A stretch of 64,000 nt of DNA from Thiothrix fructosivorans. Lineage in GTDB: Bacteria; Pseudomonadota; Gammaproteobacteria; Thiotrichales; Thiotrichaceae. The notes under the pieces are model-generated. The model was not told the origin of the DNA. It saw only the letters and a list, made by a program, of their open reading frames with translations, and searched no databases. Positions 45,572 through 55,434 of this stretch are shown here, piece after piece (positions within the stretch are counted from its first letter, which is position 1; each line of letters starts with the position of its first letter). The position numbers were made by a program, and so were the translations under genes. The stretch is from the NCBI RefSeq assembly GCF_017349355.1, contig NZ_JAFMPM010000006.1:310001-374000 (forward strand). Reading direction: 5' to 3'.

Positions 45572-45582
45572 AGAGGAATAAA

Positions 45583-46173
45583 TTAGGAATAAGCAGGTTT
45601 GCAAGCTCCTGGAATACGTCCAAAGCCAGCTAGCTTGTCCGCCCAGTAACCTTCCAATTTATCCGTAGTAATCGCTTTACCAGTACGTGGTGCATGGACA
45701 AATTTATCTTCGCCCAAATAGATACCCACGTGGCTGATACGCTTACCACCCGTTTTAAAGAATACCAAGTCACCTTTGCTGGCTTCTTGCTTGGATACTT
45801 TAACAGCGGCGTTGTATTGATCAGCAGCAGTACGCGGTAATGAGACTCCAGCACCTTGCTCGAAAGCATACGATGTCAAACCGCTGCAATCGAAACCGGT
45901 CTTAGGACTTTCACCGCCAAAACGGTACATTTTACCTTTCTGCTTTTCCGCACTCCACACCACACGATCCAACAACGTTACATCCTTAGACGCTTGCGTT
46001 GGAAGTTTCATCACAGTCGCCGTTGTATTATTAGAATGGGCGAATTTCGCGGTGTAGACTTGGGTGTTTTCTGCATCCGCAGTCTTAACATTTTCAGAAT
46101 TACAGCCAGCCAGTAACAATGCCATCATCCCCAGACTAACCAAGGTAAATGGCTTTACACTAACACTACTCAT
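45583..46173 (-). CDS. NlpC/P60 family lipoprotein peptidase
   Basis: A 196-residue lipoprotein with a signal ending in LLLAGC, a short linker, and an NlpC/P60 domain with catalytic Cys in FDCSGLTSYAF, His in SHVGIYLG, and a third polar residue near FVHAPRTGK. Such enzymes cut peptide cross-bridges in peptidoglycan, usually between D-Glu and a diamino acid, on the periplasmic side of a membrane. Spr/MepS is a well-known relative. It shares a terminator with the convergent hydrolase gene. Confidence 0.92.
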   Translation of the reverse strand: MSSVSVKPFTLVSLGMMALLLAGCNSENVKTADAENTQVYTAKFAHSNNTTATVMKLPTQASKDVTLLDRVVWSAEKQKGKMYRFGGESPKTGFDCSGLTSYAFEQGAGVSLPRTAADQYNAAVKVSKQEASKGDLVFFKTGGKRISHVGIYLGEDKFVHAPRTGKAITTDKLEGYWADKLAGFGRIPGACKPAYS

Positions 46174-46474
46174 AATCTCTTGTATAACCTTTTCAGCGTT
46201 CTCTTGTAGAACAATCTTTTATTGTAAATGACGCGTTTAAACACACTCAAAACGTCATAGAAGGAAACGTTAACAGACTATCAACACAAGAGACAACCAC
46301 CATGAGTAACATTTGATCAAATCTACCATTGAATGTTTCAATTGTTTTGATCTCACCAATATGTTGCTTTATAGCAACATATTGGTTAATAAACGTGCAA
46401 AATGCAACGTAGCGTGGATTCAGGCAGGAGGCGATGCTAGCAGACTAACACCGTCATAGATTAATCTGGGTAAA
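46174..46474. other. 301-bp gap without a gene
   Basis: Between the NlpC/P60 start and the speD stop there is AT-rich DNA with one very strong hairpin (46357-46386). The NlpC/P60 promoter must lie in the lower half. No ORF or known RNA was recognised. Confidence 0.6.
46357..46386. other. Strong 13-bp inverted repeat downstream of speD
   Basis: CCAATATGTTGCT and AGCAACATATTGG form a perfect 13-bp stem with a four-base TTAT loop. No T-run follows on either strand, so it is not a classic terminator. It may stabilise the speD 3' end, be an operator, or be a mobile repeat. Confidence 0.65.
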
Positions 46475-47293
46475 TCACAAACTGCCTGTATTTCTACCGT
46501 AGTAAATCTCTTTCATTTCTTTGCGCAATTGGGCTTCGATTTGCTTGAGGTCTTTCTCGAAATAATCATTTTTACCTAATCCAAACAAATAGTTATCGAG
46601 ATCAAACTCTTTCAACATCATCTTGGTGTGAAAGATATTTTCTTGATACACATTCACGTCGAGCATGGAATAAGCACGCTTAGTTTCCGGCGACAAGAAG
46701 TTCTGGATAGAGTTAATCTTATGGTCGATGAAGTGCTTTTTGCCCTTCACGTCACGAGTAAAACCGCGCACCCGATAGTCCATAATGACAATATCGGACT
46801 CCAAACTATGTATTAAATAATTCAATGCTTTCAATGGCGAGATGCGCCCACACGTCGATACATCAATGTCCGCACGGAAGGTACTAATGCCATTGTCGGG
46901 GTGACTTTCTGGGTAAGTATGCACCGTCAGGTGGCTCTTATCCAAGTGCGCAACGACATCTTCAGGGTAAGGGCCTGGGCGTGCTGAAGTCGAGGTAGAG
47001 ATCTTTTCTTCTGATAAAACAGGCTCTTCCGACACCAGAATCGTGACGCTTGCCCCTTGAGGGTCATAGTCTTGCCGTGCCACATTCAGAATATTAGCGC
47101 CGATAATATCTGCCACATTCGTGAGGATATTGGTCAAACGGTCAGCATTGTATTCTTCATCAATGTACGCGAGGTATTCTTCACGGTGAGCCGGACTCCT
47201 TGCGTAGCAGATGTCGTAAATATTAAAACTCAGGGTTTTAGTCAGGTTGTTAAACCCGTGCAGGCGAATCTGCTTTTGATGACGCTCAACCAA
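46475..47293 (-). CDS. speD: S-adenosylmethionine decarboxylase proenzyme
   Basis: SpeD makes decarboxylated SAM, the aminopropyl donor for spermidine. The proenzyme self-cleaves to generate a pyruvoyl cofactor from Ser in [13 protein letters not shown]. The 272-residue length and motifs ([31 protein letters not shown]) match the long class 1A form found in E. coli. The start is TTG 47293, with AGAGGA upstream; the nearby ATG is out of frame. Its by-product methylthioadenosine feeds the mtn genes at 61.7-63.6 kb. Confidence 0.93.
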   Translation of the reverse strand: MVERHQKQIRLHGFNNLTKTLSFNIYDICYARSPAHREEYLAYIDEEYNADRLTNILTNVADIIGANILNVARQDYDPQGASVTILVSEEPVLSEEKISTSTSARPGPYPEDVVAHLDKSHLTVHTYPESHPDNGISTFRADIDVSTCGRISPLKALNYLIHSLESDIVIMDYRVRGFTRDVKGKKHFIDHKINSIQNFLSPETKRAYSMLDVNVYQENIFHTKMMLKEFDLDNYLFGLGKNDYFEKDLKQIEAQLRKEMKEIYYGRNTGSL

Positions 47294-47405
47294 TTCCGAT
47301 CATCCTCTTGTAGGCGTAGCATAAAAAATCAGCCAGTTGACCACCAACCAGCATGGGGGTGAACTATGCAAAACTATGCCCCTAGGTGCAAGTGAAATAA
47401 ATGCT

Positions 47406-47825
47406 TCACGGCGCTTCGCATACTTCAAAATCGTGGGTAATCTCAGCGGTTTTACCCAGCATGATCGACGCGGAACAGTATTTTTCCGCCGACAATTTCA
47501 CCGCACGTTCGACTTTTTCCGGCGACAAGTTACGCCCACTCACCACGAAATGCAGGTGAATGCGAGTGAACACTTTGGGGTCTTTATCAGCGCGTTCTGC
47601 TTCCATCAGCACTTCACAGTCTAGCACTTGCTGCTTGGATTTCTGCAAAATCAGCACCACATCGAACGATGAACAGCCCCCTAAGCCCAATAACAACATT
47701 TCCATCGGACGCATTCCGAGATTACGCCCACCGAATTCGGGCGCACCATCCATGACCACGGCATGACCGCTGCCAGACTCGCCGACGAAACTCATATTGT
47801 CCAACCATTTAACTCTGGCTTTCAC
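47406..47825 (-). CDS. OsmC-family peroxiredoxin-like protein
   Basis: A 139-residue protein of the YhfA branch of OsmC/Ohr. The two catalytic-type cysteines are in GLGGCSSFDVV and EKYCSASIM, and the Arg-containing N-terminal region is present. OsmC and Ohr reduce organic hydroperoxides using dithiols; the YhfA branch is less well studied. Single gene, no clear operon. Confidence 0.9.
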   Translation of the reverse strand: MKARVKWLDNMSFVGESGSGHAVVMDGAPEFGGRNLGMRPMEMLLLGLGGCSSFDVVLILQKSKQQVLDCEVLMEAERADKDPKVFTRIHLHFVVSGRNLSPEKVERAVKLSAEKYCSASIMLGKTAEITHDFEVCEAP

Positions 47826-47946
47826 ATGCTGCTCCTGTTGTAGGGAAAAGCCGATTCTACCATAGTCACAGAATTTGACTTAACTCACGCTGCCGATCAA
47901 AACACTGTGATAACCTGAAACTGAATTTAATAAAGGAGCGTAACGA

Positions 47947-48183
47947 ATGTTTGGAGAATCCCATAATCTGGCGATTGAATTTCCTGAGCACAAAGAGAAA
48001 ATTCATCAATTGAAAATGGAAGATCGGCACTTTGCCCGTCTGTTTGACGAATACCACGAAATTGACACGCAACTGCATCGCGTCGAACAAGCGATTGAAG
48101 TCCATGCCGATGATTTCGTCGAAGGGCTGAAGCTGCGCCGTTTACACCTTAAAGATGAATTGTACGGTATGTTGCAACAATAA
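47947..48183 (+). CDS. YdcH-like DUF465 protein
   Basis: A 78-residue, highly charged, helical protein (FPEHKEKIHQLKMEDRHFARL) of the DUF465 family, full length and without cysteines. Function unknown; it is predicted to be a coiled coil in the cytoplasm. AAAGGAG precedes ATG 47947. It converges on gshB with a 12-bp gap. Confidence 0.9.
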   Translation: MFGESHNLAIEFPEHKEKIHQLKMEDRHFARLFDEYHEIDTQLHRVEQAIEVHADDFVEGLKLRRLHLKDELYGMLQQ

Positions 48184-48195
48184 AGTATCTAACGG

Positions 48196-49161
48196 CTAAA
48201 GCTGCGCCAGCCTGCGCTCAATTGCATCAAACAGCAGGCTGGCGATATTAGCGGCATAGAGCGTATCCAATTCACGAATACAAGTAGGGCTGGTCACATT
48301 GATTTCCGTGACATAATCGCCAATCACATCCAAGCCCACGAATAGCAAGCCCATCTCCCGCAATACCGGCGCAATGCCCGCACAAATGGCGAATTCACGC
48401 TCCGTCAAATCCACACCAACGCCTTTGCCACCCGCCGCAAGATTTGCTCGCCCTTCGCCTTCTGCCGGAATCCGCGCCAGTGCATGAGGGAATGGCTCGC
48501 CATCAACCAACAGAATGCGTTTGTCACCTTGCTTGTATTCGGGCAGAAAACGCTGTGCCATCACCATGCGTGTACCGTGCGCGGTAATCGCCTCAAGGAT
48601 CACGTTAGTGTTGGCATCGCCCTGCTTGATTTGGAAAATCATCGAACCGCCCATACCATCCAGCGGCTTCACCACAATATGCTGCTGCATAGCCAAAAAT
48701 TCGCGGATACGCCCCATATCACGGGTCACACGCGTCGGTGGGCAGTACTCAGGAAACCACGTCGCAAACAGCTTTTCGTTGGCACTGCGAATACTGTCGG
48801 GGCGATTCACCACCAACGTGCCGCGTTTTTGCACCATTTCCAGCAAGTACGTGCTGTAAATGAATTCCATATCGAAGGGGGGATCTTTGCGCATCAACAC
48901 CACAGGCAATGCGTGGAGCGGTCTGACCACAGCGTCATCAAAGGTAAACCAGCCGTGCGGATCGTCTTGCACCGTCACAGGATTCATCTTGGCATAGACC
49001 ACGCCATCATCGACAAACAGATCACCTTGCAAAATATGGAACAGCGGGCAACCGCGCCGCTGGGCTTCCAGCATCATCGCGAAGGTACTGTCTTTTTTGA
49101 TATTGATGGTGCTGATCGCGTCCATAATGACACCGATAGCGTAAGTTTGCGTATTGCTCAT
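48196..49161 (-). CDS. gshB: Glutathione synthetase
   Basis: GshB joins gamma-glutamylcysteine and glycine with ATP. The 321-residue ATP-grasp enzyme shows IVVKPLDGMGGSMIFQI, the catalytic loop region IPAEGEGRANLAAGGKG, and the C-terminal EINVTSPTCIRELD metal site. It follows gpsA in the same direction. Glutathione is relevant to sulfane-sulfur handling in a sulfur oxidiser, and glutaredoxin and rhodanese genes lie upstream in the same run. Confidence 0.96.
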   Translation of the reverse strand: MSNTQTYAIGVIMDAISTINIKKDSTFAMMLEAQRRGCPLFHILQGDLFVDDGVVYAKMNPVTVQDDPHGWFTFDDAVVRPLHALPVVLMRKDPPFDMEFIYSTYLLEMVQKRGTLVVNRPDSIRSANEKLFATWFPEYCPPTRVTRDMGRIREFLAMQQHIVVKPLDGMGGSMIFQIKQGDANTNVILEAITAHGTRMVMAQRFLPEYKQGDKRILLVDGEPFPHALARIPAEGEGRANLAAGGKGVGVDLTEREFAICAGIAPVLREMGLLFVGLDVIGDYVTEINVTSPTCIRELDTLYAANIASLLFDAIERRLAQL

Positions 49162-49187
49162 GGGCTACAACCCCTGATAGTAGGTAA

Positions 49188-50198
49188 TCAGAATTCCGCT
49201 TTCAGGTCGCGGGAAAGCAGTTCAGCGACAGCCTGCCGAGGCGGCAGTTGTTCGTACAGAATACGGTAAACTTGTTGGCAAATGGGCATTTCAACACTGG
49301 CACGTTCCGCCAACTTGCCGATGGAAAGTGCAGATTTTGCACCCTCGACTGCTTGCCCGATTTCCGCAATCGCGGTATCACGGTCTTTGCCTTGCCCTAA
49401 AGCTAATCCTAAACGGCGATTGCGGGATTGGTTATCGGTGCAGGTCAACACCAAATCACCCACACCCGCCAAGCCCATCAAGGTTTCGGATTGTGCGCCC
49501 AGCTTCACGCCCAAGCGCATGATTTCCGCCAAGCCACGCGTCACGATAGCAACGCGGGCATTCGCACCGAAGCCTAAGCCATCCGAGATACCTGCCGCAA
49601 TTGCCAGCACATTTTTGAGCGCACCGCCCAATTCCACGCCCACCACATCATTGCTGATGTAAGCACGGTAATTAGCCGCTTGGAACGCGGCCGCCATCGC
49701 CTGTGCCAACGCAGGTTGATTCGCCGCAACGGTCATCGCCGTTGGCAAACCACGCGCCACTTCCCCCGCAAACGTAGGCCCTGACACCACCCCGTAAGCA
49801 GCACATTGTGGCAATACTTCCTCCAAAACCTGATGCAACAATTTACCTGTATCCAGTTCCAAACCTTTGGTTGCCCAGATAACCGCATCCTGTGCCGTTA
49901 ATAACGGGGCAAGGTTTTGCAATAGACTGCGGAAACCGTGACTTGGCACTACAATCAGGTGGTAGTCAGAGGATGCAGCGACCGTGGCTAAGTCACTCTC
50001 GCAACGCAAATTATCAGGAAACGGGATACCGGGTAGGTAATGCGTATTCTCACGCTGGCGATTCAACGCCTCAACGTGGGCAGGATTGAAATCCCACAGC
50101 AGCACATCCAGCCCATTTCGCGCCAATTGCAACGCTAACGCCGTTCCCCACGAACCCGCGCCATAAACAGCAATGGACTGGATGCGCTGGCTGGTCAT
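49188..50198 (-). CDS. gpsA: Glycerol-3-phosphate dehydrogenase [NAD(P)+]
   Basis: GpsA reduces dihydroxyacetone phosphate to glycerol-3-phosphate for phospholipid synthesis. The 336-residue enzyme has the Rossmann motif VYGAGSWGTALALQLA, ATKGLELDTGKLL, SGPTFAGEVARGLPTA, and the catalytic-Lys region GALKNVLAIAAGI. The start overlaps the secB stop by ATGA, so translation is coupled; secB-gpsA is a conserved pair. Confidence 0.96.
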   Translation of the reverse strand: MTSQRIQSIAVYGAGSWGTALALQLARNGLDVLLWDFNPAHVEALNRQRENTHYLPGIPFPDNLRCESDLATVAASSDYHLIVVPSHGFRSLLQNLAPLLTAQDAVIWATKGLELDTGKLLHQVLEEVLPQCAAYGVVSGPTFAGEVARGLPTAMTVAANQPALAQAMAAAFQAANYRAYISNDVVGVELGGALKNVLAIAAGISDGLGFGANARVAIVTRGLAEIMRLGVKLGAQSETLMGLAGVGDLVLTCTDNQSRNRRLGLALGQGKDRDTAIAEIGQAVEGAKSALSIGKLAERASVEMPICQQVYRILYEQLPPRQAVAELLSRDLKAEF

Positions 50199-50644
50199 GC
50201 CACGCCAGCTTTTGCTTGCTCTTCCTGTAAACGCCGTGCGTACAACGCATCGAAATTAATCGGGGAAAGATGCAGTTCGGGGAAGCTACCCTTGGACACC
50301 ATGCCTGCGATCACTTCACGTGCATACGGGAACAGGATATTCGGGCAATAAGCCGCCAATAAATGATTGAGCTGATCTGCGCCATAGCCTTGAATAAAGA
50401 ACACACCAGCTTGTTTCACCTCCACCAAGAAAGCGGTTTTATCATCACTTTTAACCGTGATGGTGATAAACAGCTCAACTTCATAGTTGTCATTCGCTAG
50501 TGGGTTAACCTTGGTATTCAAGTCCAAATTGGTATTGGGATTCCACTCTTGGGTAAAAATGCCGGGTGAATTGGGTGCTTCAAAGGAGACATCCTTGACG
50601 TAAATACGCTGGATGATGAATTGTTGCTCTTGTTGTTCGCTCAT
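50195..50644 (-). CDS. secB: Protein-export chaperone SecB
   Basis: SecB keeps preproteins unfolded and delivers them to SecA. The 149-residue protein has the typical EQQFIIQRIYVKDVSFEAPN start, an acidic beta-sheet core, and the conserved FPYAREVIAGMVSKGSFPELHLSPINFDALY (residues ~105-135). It lies between grxC and gpsA, the usual neighbourhood in gammaproteobacteria. Confidence 0.97.
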   Translation of the reverse strand: MSEQQEQQFIIQRIYVKDVSFEAPNSPGIFTQEWNPNTNLDLNTKVNPLANDNYEVELFITITVKSDDKTAFLVEVKQAGVFFIQGYGADQLNHLLAAYCPNILFPYAREVIAGMVSKGSFPELHLSPINFDALYARRLQEEQAKAGVA

Positions 50645-50680
50645 GTCCTACCCCTTGGTGAAATCTTGATGAAATGGATA

Positions 50681-50947
50681 TTAAGATTCAAATAGCAAAG
50701 CGTCCAGTTTACCTGCACGATCCAATGCCGCCATATCATCATAGCCACCGATAGATAAATCGCCAATGAATATTTGCGGCACGGTGTCGCGTTGACTCAA
50801 GCGTTCCATCTCTGCCCACAACGTGGCATCACCACCAACATTGATTTCTTCGTAGGCAACCCCCTTACGCTTGAGCAGCATTCGGGCGCGTAAGCAGTAA
50901 GGACAAAATAACGTGGCATACATGCGCACCGGACGGGCTGGATTCAT
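50681..50947 (-). CDS. grxC: Glutaredoxin 3
   Basis: An 88-residue dithiol glutaredoxin with active site CPYC at residues ~14-17 (TLFCPYCLRARMLL), a cis-Pro loop (DTVPQIFIGD) and the glutathione-binding SIGGYDDMAALD. It reduces disulfides and mixed glutathione disulfides. It overlaps the rhodanese gene by ATGA and precedes secB. Confidence 0.95.
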   Translation of the reverse strand: MNPARPVRMYATLFCPYCLRARMLLKRKGVAYEEINVGGDATLWAEMERLSQRDTVPQIFIGDLSIGGYDDMAALDRAGKLDALLFES

Positions 50948-51369
50948 CGTTTGCTAACCGGAAGGTTGGCTGACTCCCATGCCGTGATGCCGCCCGCCAA
51001 ATTACTGACATTCTCGAAACCGGCTTTGGTCAATAGGTCACAAGCATGGGAAGAACGGCTACCACTGCGGCAATACACTAGCACTGGTTTAGTTTTAGCA
51101 GATTCCAGTTCAACCAAACGCGTTTTGATCTGCGCCAAAGGAATATGCTTTGCACCCTTGATCTTGCCGCTGCGCACTTCGCTGTCTTCACGCACATCGA
51201 TGACGACAGCCGTGTCTTGATTGAAAATTTGCACCGCTTGCGTGGTGTTGACTTGTTGGTATTTGCGGGTGATGCGACTGAATTCAGTCCAGATAATCAT
51301 GCCAACGATACCAAACAGCCCTGCAATTAACAGGGGATTGTTACGGGCAAAAACAAGATACTCTTCCAC
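50944..51369 (-). CDS. Membrane-anchored rhodanese-like protein
   Basis: A 141-residue protein with an N-terminal membrane helix (NPLLIAGLFGIVGMIIWTEF) and a rhodanese domain with the persulfide-forming Cys in LVYCRSGSRSSHA. It may move sulfane sulfur or act as a sulfurtransferase at the membrane; related YibN proteins precede grxC-secB in gammaproteobacteria. The start is GTG 51369. First gene of the run rhodanese-grxC-secB-gpsA. Confidence 0.9.
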   Translation of the reverse strand: MEEYLVFARNNPLLIAGLFGIVGMIIWTEFSRITRKYQQVNTTQAVQIFNQDTAVVIDVREDSEVRSGKIKGAKHIPLAQIKTRLVELESAKTKPVLVYCRSGSRSSHACDLLTKAGFENVSNLAGGITAWESANLPVSKR

Positions 51370-51470
51370 ATTGAACCCTAATCGGCTGATGAACAGGGAC
51401 TAACGATATACATCCGCTAGAAGTAGGTAAACCCCTAAACACACGTTTTTGGTAATAGTCAGCGATATAT

Positions 51471-51815
51471 TCAGTGTGGAGCGGAGCAAAAGACTTCCTG
51501 CATCATGCTGATCAAGCGTAGTGTACGATAATCACCCACACGATAATAAACGCGATTAGCATCCTTACGTGAGGCCAAAATACCTTTATCACGCAAAATC
51601 GCCAGATGCTGAGAAATATTGCTTTGGGAAGTACCAACGTTGTCAACGATGTCTTGTACGCTGACTTCTTTGTCACCTAGAACACACAGAATTTTCAGAC
51701 GCAATGGATGTGAAATCGCTTTTAAGGAACGGGAAGCACGGTCAATGTCTTCTTCCTTGACCAACATATCATCAATACTGAAGTCACACGTACTGCCGAG
51801 AGCGATGCTACCCAT
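51471..51815 (-). CDS. ArsR-family repressor with SqrR/BigR-type cysteines
   Basis: A 114-residue winged-helix regulator (ISHPLRLKILCVLGDKEVSV, QSNISQHLAILRDKGIL, RVYYRV). ATG 51815 is supported by TGAGGA upstream; the frame extends further left without a good site. Counting from there, cysteines fall at 10, 44 and 110. The 44/110 pair is 66 residues apart, the same spacing as Cys41/Cys107 of the persulfide sensor SqrR, and lies in the same helices. It probably senses reactive sulfur species and derepresses sulfur genes. It diverges from envC and precedes the rhodanese operon. Confidence 0.85.
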   Translation of the reverse strand: MGSIALGSTCDFSIDDMLVKEEDIDRASRSLKAISHPLRLKILCVLGDKEVSVQDIVDNVGTSQSNISQHLAILRDKGILASRKDANRVYYRVGDYRTLRLISMMQEVFCSAPH

Positions 51816-51993
51816 AGATGTCCTCATCGAAAATGATTTTGCTAAAGCAACCTGTAAAGCTTCGCGCTGTGGAGCAGGCAACCTTAGTATATTAGTATAG
51901 ACAGAAACAATAATATACCCTATTCCATTCCGTGTCATCCCTTTCTTATGGTAGACTTCTGATTATCATAAATACCCAGAACCCTGACGCACG

Positions 51994-53214
51994 GTGAAAT
52001 TTTATCTATCTCTATTGCTGTTAGTCCCACTACTGTGGAGCGCGTCCTATGCAGCGGATACGCAGAAGCAACAGCAACTCCAACGTGACATTCGTCAGCT
52101 ATCCAATAGCCTTAGCACCCAAAAAGGCGAATCCAAGGAATTGCAGGAAGAAGTCACCCTGCTGGAAAAAAAACTCGGCGATATTTCTGACAAGCATTAT
52201 CAAACCGAAAAAAAAGCCGAAGCCACTCTAAGCAAGCTGGAAGAATCTGCCCGCAAACAAACCCAGCTTGATGCTGAATTAGCTGCCCAAAAATCGGGGC
52301 TTGCCCAACAACTGCAAGCACTTTACACCGCTGGCGAACAATCCCATCTGCGTCTGCTGCTGCGTCAAGATGAACCCTCTGACATTAGCCGCACTATCCG
52401 CTATTTTGAATACCTGAATGAGAATCGCGTGGGACGCATCCAAGCGGTGCAAAAAACCCTGAAAGACATTGATGCCACCCGCCTTGCCATCGAGAACGAC
52501 AATACCGAACTACGAGCGCTCAACAAAACGCTTGAGCAACAAAAAGTGGAAATGGAAAGCACCCTCAAAGCACGCTCCACCGCCCTTGGCACACTCAAAG
52601 GCGATATTCGTGTCAAAGAAAAACAACTTGGCAAACTAAAAGCCGAAGAAGCCAACCTACAAACAGTTGTTGATCGTTTAGCGCGTAAAGCAGAAGAAAA
52701 AGCCACCACCGAGAAAGTCCCTAAAGCCACCGAAACGCTCGAAAAGCCCGTTAATACCAGTAAAAAAGCTGCTTCCGAAACAGAGCGTAGCGAACCTGTC
52801 AAAACCCGCTTTACCCCCAACCAAGCGTTATCCACCTTGCGCGGACAATTGTCTTGGCCGGTACAAGGTAAAATCATCCACAGCTACGGTTCATCCCGTA
52901 ACGAAAAACAACGCTGGCGCGGTGTCGTATTAGCCGCCGCCGGTGGCACAAAAGTCCGCGCCATTGCCAGAGGGCGGGTCGCCTTTTCCGGCTGGATGGA
53001 TGGCTATGGACACTTAATTATTATCGAACATGACAATAATTACATGAGCTTGTACGGCTATAACCGTGCCGTTTACAAAAAAGAAGGGGCAATCGTCAAC
53101 GCTAACGAAACCATTGCCGCCGTAGGGAACTCTAGCGGTCAAAGCCAAGATGCACTCTACTTCGAGATACGGCAGGGTACATCCCCGCAAAACCCAGCAC
53201 GTTGGTGTCGCTAA
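51994..53214 (+). CDS. envC: EnvC-like murein hydrolase activator
   Basis: A 406-residue periplasmic protein with a signal peptide (LSLLLLVPLLWSASYA), a long coiled coil (residues ~22-250) and a C-terminal LytM/M23-fold domain. Zinc-binding residues of active M23 enzymes appear lost (HSYGSSRN where HxxxD is expected, YFEIR where HxH is expected), as in EnvC, which activates amidases AmiA/AmiB at the septum instead of cutting murein itself. The start is GTG 51994. It is followed by a C-terminal processing protease, the common envC-ctp order. Confidence 0.9.
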   Translation: MKFYLSLLLLVPLLWSASYAADTQKQQQLQRDIRQLSNSLSTQKGESKELQEEVTLLEKKLGDISDKHYQTEKKAEATLSKLEESARKQTQLDAELAAQKSGLAQQLQALYTAGEQSHLRLLLRQDEPSDISRTIRYFEYLNENRVGRIQAVQKTLKDIDATRLAIENDNTELRALNKTLEQQKVEMESTLKARSTALGTLKGDIRVKEKQLGKLKAEEANLQTVVDRLARKAEEKATTEKVPKATETLEKPVNTSKKAASETERSEPVKTRFTPNQALSTLRGQLSWPVQGKIIHSYGSSRNEKQRWRGVVLAAAGGTKVRAIARGRVAFSGWMDGYGHLIIIEHDNNYMSLYGYNRAVYKKEGAIVNANETIAAVGNSSGQSQDALYFEIRQGTSPQNPARWCR

Positions 53215-53362
53215 ACCACTCTTAGCAATTGCACCCTTTTTACAACAACTAAAGTGCATTTTCGCTACACAATGGTAAACTGACCCCATTTTTTAATGCC
53301 AACACAAAAAGAACCCTGCTGATATGCCTGTTAGCAGCCAAAAGATTTGGAGAAAGTTGATT

Positions 53363-54805
53363 ATGCATACACGTTACCGCGTTTTGGCTGGCACTATGGC
53401 TGGCGTTCTGATTGGTGCAACCACCAGCATTAGCCTCAATGTGTTCGCTTTCCGGCAAACGGTTGAAAATTCTCCACCACTGGATGAGCTGCAACAATTT
53501 TCCGAAGTCTATTCACGTATCAAAGAAAATTACGTAGAGGACGTGAAAGACAAAGACCTGATGACCAATGCCATCCGTGGAATGCTCAGCAACCTTGACC
53601 CACACTCTTCCTATTTAGATGAAGAAGAATTCAAAGAACTGCAAGTCGGTACAAGTGGCGAATTCGGCGGTTTAGGCATCGAAGTCGGCATGGAAGACGG
53701 CTTTGTCAAAGTTATCTCCCCGATTGATGACACGCCTGCGCAAAAAGCGGGTTTGCAGGCGGGTGATTTGATCATCCGCCTCGATGACACCCCCGTGAAA
53801 GGCATGACCCTCAACGATGCGGTCAAACTGATGCGCGGCAAACCCGGCAGCCCCATCAACCTGATGATTGTCCGCGATGGCAAAGATAAGCCATTCAAAG
53901 TCACCATTAAACGCGACATTATCCAAGTCAAAAGCGTCAAGCAACGCGTTCTCGAACCCGGCTATGGCTACGTGCGCATCACCAGCTTCCAAGCCAAAAC
54001 CACTGATGCCTTGTTAGAAGGTCTTGAAACCCTGAAAAAAGAAAACAAGGGTAAATTGCGCGGCTTAGTACTCGATTTGCGCAATAACCCCGGCGGCGTA
54101 TTGAATGCAGCTGTGGGCGTTTCTGACGCATTCCTGGATGCAGGCAAAATTGTCTACACCGAAGGGCGCGTTGCTGATGCCAAAATGGAATACAGTGCAC
54201 AAAAAGGCGATGCCGTTGAAAATGCTCCCATCGTAGTCTTGGTCAACCAAGGTTCGGCCTCCGCCTCAGAAATCGTTGCTGGCGCACTAAAAGACCACAA
54301 ACGCGCCTTGATCGTTGGGCAAAAAACCTTCGGCAAAGGCTCAGTGCAAACCGTGCTGCAATTGGATGAAAAAACCGCCGTTAAATTAACTACGGCACGT
54401 TACTTCACCCCATCCGGTCGCTCTATCCAAGCCGAAGGCATTGCGCCGGATATTGAACTGAAAGCCCTCAAAGTCAAAGGCGAAGAAAACACCGATGAAG
54501 CGTTAGACCCGCTGTCTGAAGCCGATTTGAGCAAACACCTCAGCAACCCTAACGGTGACAAAGACGCGGTAGAAACCGCCAAACCTGAAGACAAAACAGA
54601 AGAAGCCGCACCAGCGCCAACCCCCACGACAACGGAAGAAAAAACCGATAAAAACGCGGATGCTGACAAAACCAAAGCCCCGTTGGCGGAAGAAGACTAC
54701 CAACTGTTTGAGGCACTCAATATCCTCAAAGGCATGGACTTGGTGCAAAATCGTGCCGCTCCGGCAGCACCTGCGACAGAAGCCAGCAGTGGTAAGACCT
54801 TGTAA
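53363..54805 (+). CDS. C-terminal processing protease, S41 family
   Basis: A 480-residue exported serine protease with an N-terminal membrane anchor ([20 protein letters not shown]), a PDZ domain ([22 protein letters not shown]), and the S41 catalytic Ser/Lys dyad ([16 protein letters not shown] and [12 protein letters not shown]). It trims or degrades periplasmic proteins from their C-termini and can regulate murein hydrolases. The tail is rich in Asp, Glu, Thr and Lys. ATG 53363 has GGAG upstream; ATG 53324 adds 13 residues. The stop overlaps the moaC start by one base. Confidence 0.93.
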   Translation: MHTRYRVLAGTMAGVLIGATTSISLNVFAFRQTVENSPPLDELQQFSEVYSRIKENYVEDVKDKDLMTNAIRGMLSNLDPHSSYLDEEEFKELQVGTSGEFGGLGIEVGMEDGFVKVISPIDDTPAQKAGLQAGDLIIRLDDTPVKGMTLNDAVKLMRGKPGSPINLMIVRDGKDKPFKVTIKRDIIQVKSVKQRVLEPGYGYVRITSFQAKTTDALLEGLETLKKENKGKLRGLVLDLRNNPGGVLNAAVGVSDAFLDAGKIVYTEGRVADAKMEYSAQKGDAVENAPIVVLVNQGSASASEIVAGALKDHKRALIVGQKTFGKGSVQTVLQLDEKTAVKLTTARYFTPSGRSIQAEGIAPDIELKALKVKGEENTDEALDPLSEADLSKHLSNPNGDKDAVETAKPEDKTEEAAPAPTPTTTEEKTDKNADADKTKAPLAEEDYQLFEALNILKGMDLVQNRAAPAAPATEASSGKTL

Positions 54806-55281
54806 TGTCTGAGCTAACCCATTTCAATGACCAAGGCCAAGCACACATGGTCGATGTTGGTGAGAAACAAGCCACGCACCGCATCGCCATTGCCGAAGGG
54901 CGTATTGACATGCAACCCACCACCCTGAAAAAAATCTTACAAGGTGACAACAAAAAAGGCGATGTGCTCGGCATCGCCCGCATTGCGGGTATTATGGCAG
55001 CCAAAAAAACGGCTGACCTAATCCCGCTATGCCACCCGCTTGCGCTGACCCGCGTCGACGTTGAACTCACCCCTCAACCCGCTACCGCTTCCGTCTATTG
55101 CCGTGTCACGGTCGAAACACGCGGGCAAACGGGTGTGGAAATGGAAGCGCTCACCGCCGTACAAATTACCTTGCTCACCATTTACGACATGTGCAAAGCC
55201 GTTGATAAAGGCATGACGATGGAAAGTATCCGCTTATTACAGAAGTCCGGTGGCAAATCAGGTCAATGGCAACGCGCCTAA
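54805..55281 (+). CDS. moaC: Cyclic pyranopterin monophosphate synthase
   Basis: MoaC turns the MoaA product into cyclic pyranopterin monophosphate, the first stable molybdenum-cofactor precursor. The 158-residue protein has [45 protein letters not shown], and a C-terminal KSGGKSGQW. It begins on the ctp stop (TAATG). moaA is not in the window; moaD and moaE are close by on the other strand. Confidence 0.97.
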   Translation: MSELTHFNDQGQAHMVDVGEKQATHRIAIAEGRIDMQPTTLKKILQGDNKKGDVLGIARIAGIMAAKKTADLIPLCHPLALTRVDVELTPQPATASVYCRVTVETRGQTGVEMEALTAVQITLLTIYDMCKAVDKGMTMESIRLLQKSGGKSGQWQRA

Positions 55282-55434
55282 ATTTAAAACAACTCACCTA
55301 GTTCAGCCTCTTACTTTGGTGCACGCAAACTCTTGTGTAATTGCTTAAAAATTGCATTACACTATACGGAGTGGTCGGTTTTTGGCTCAAATCGACTGTT
55401 TAAAGCAATAACTAATTTCCAAAGGAAGGGCAAC

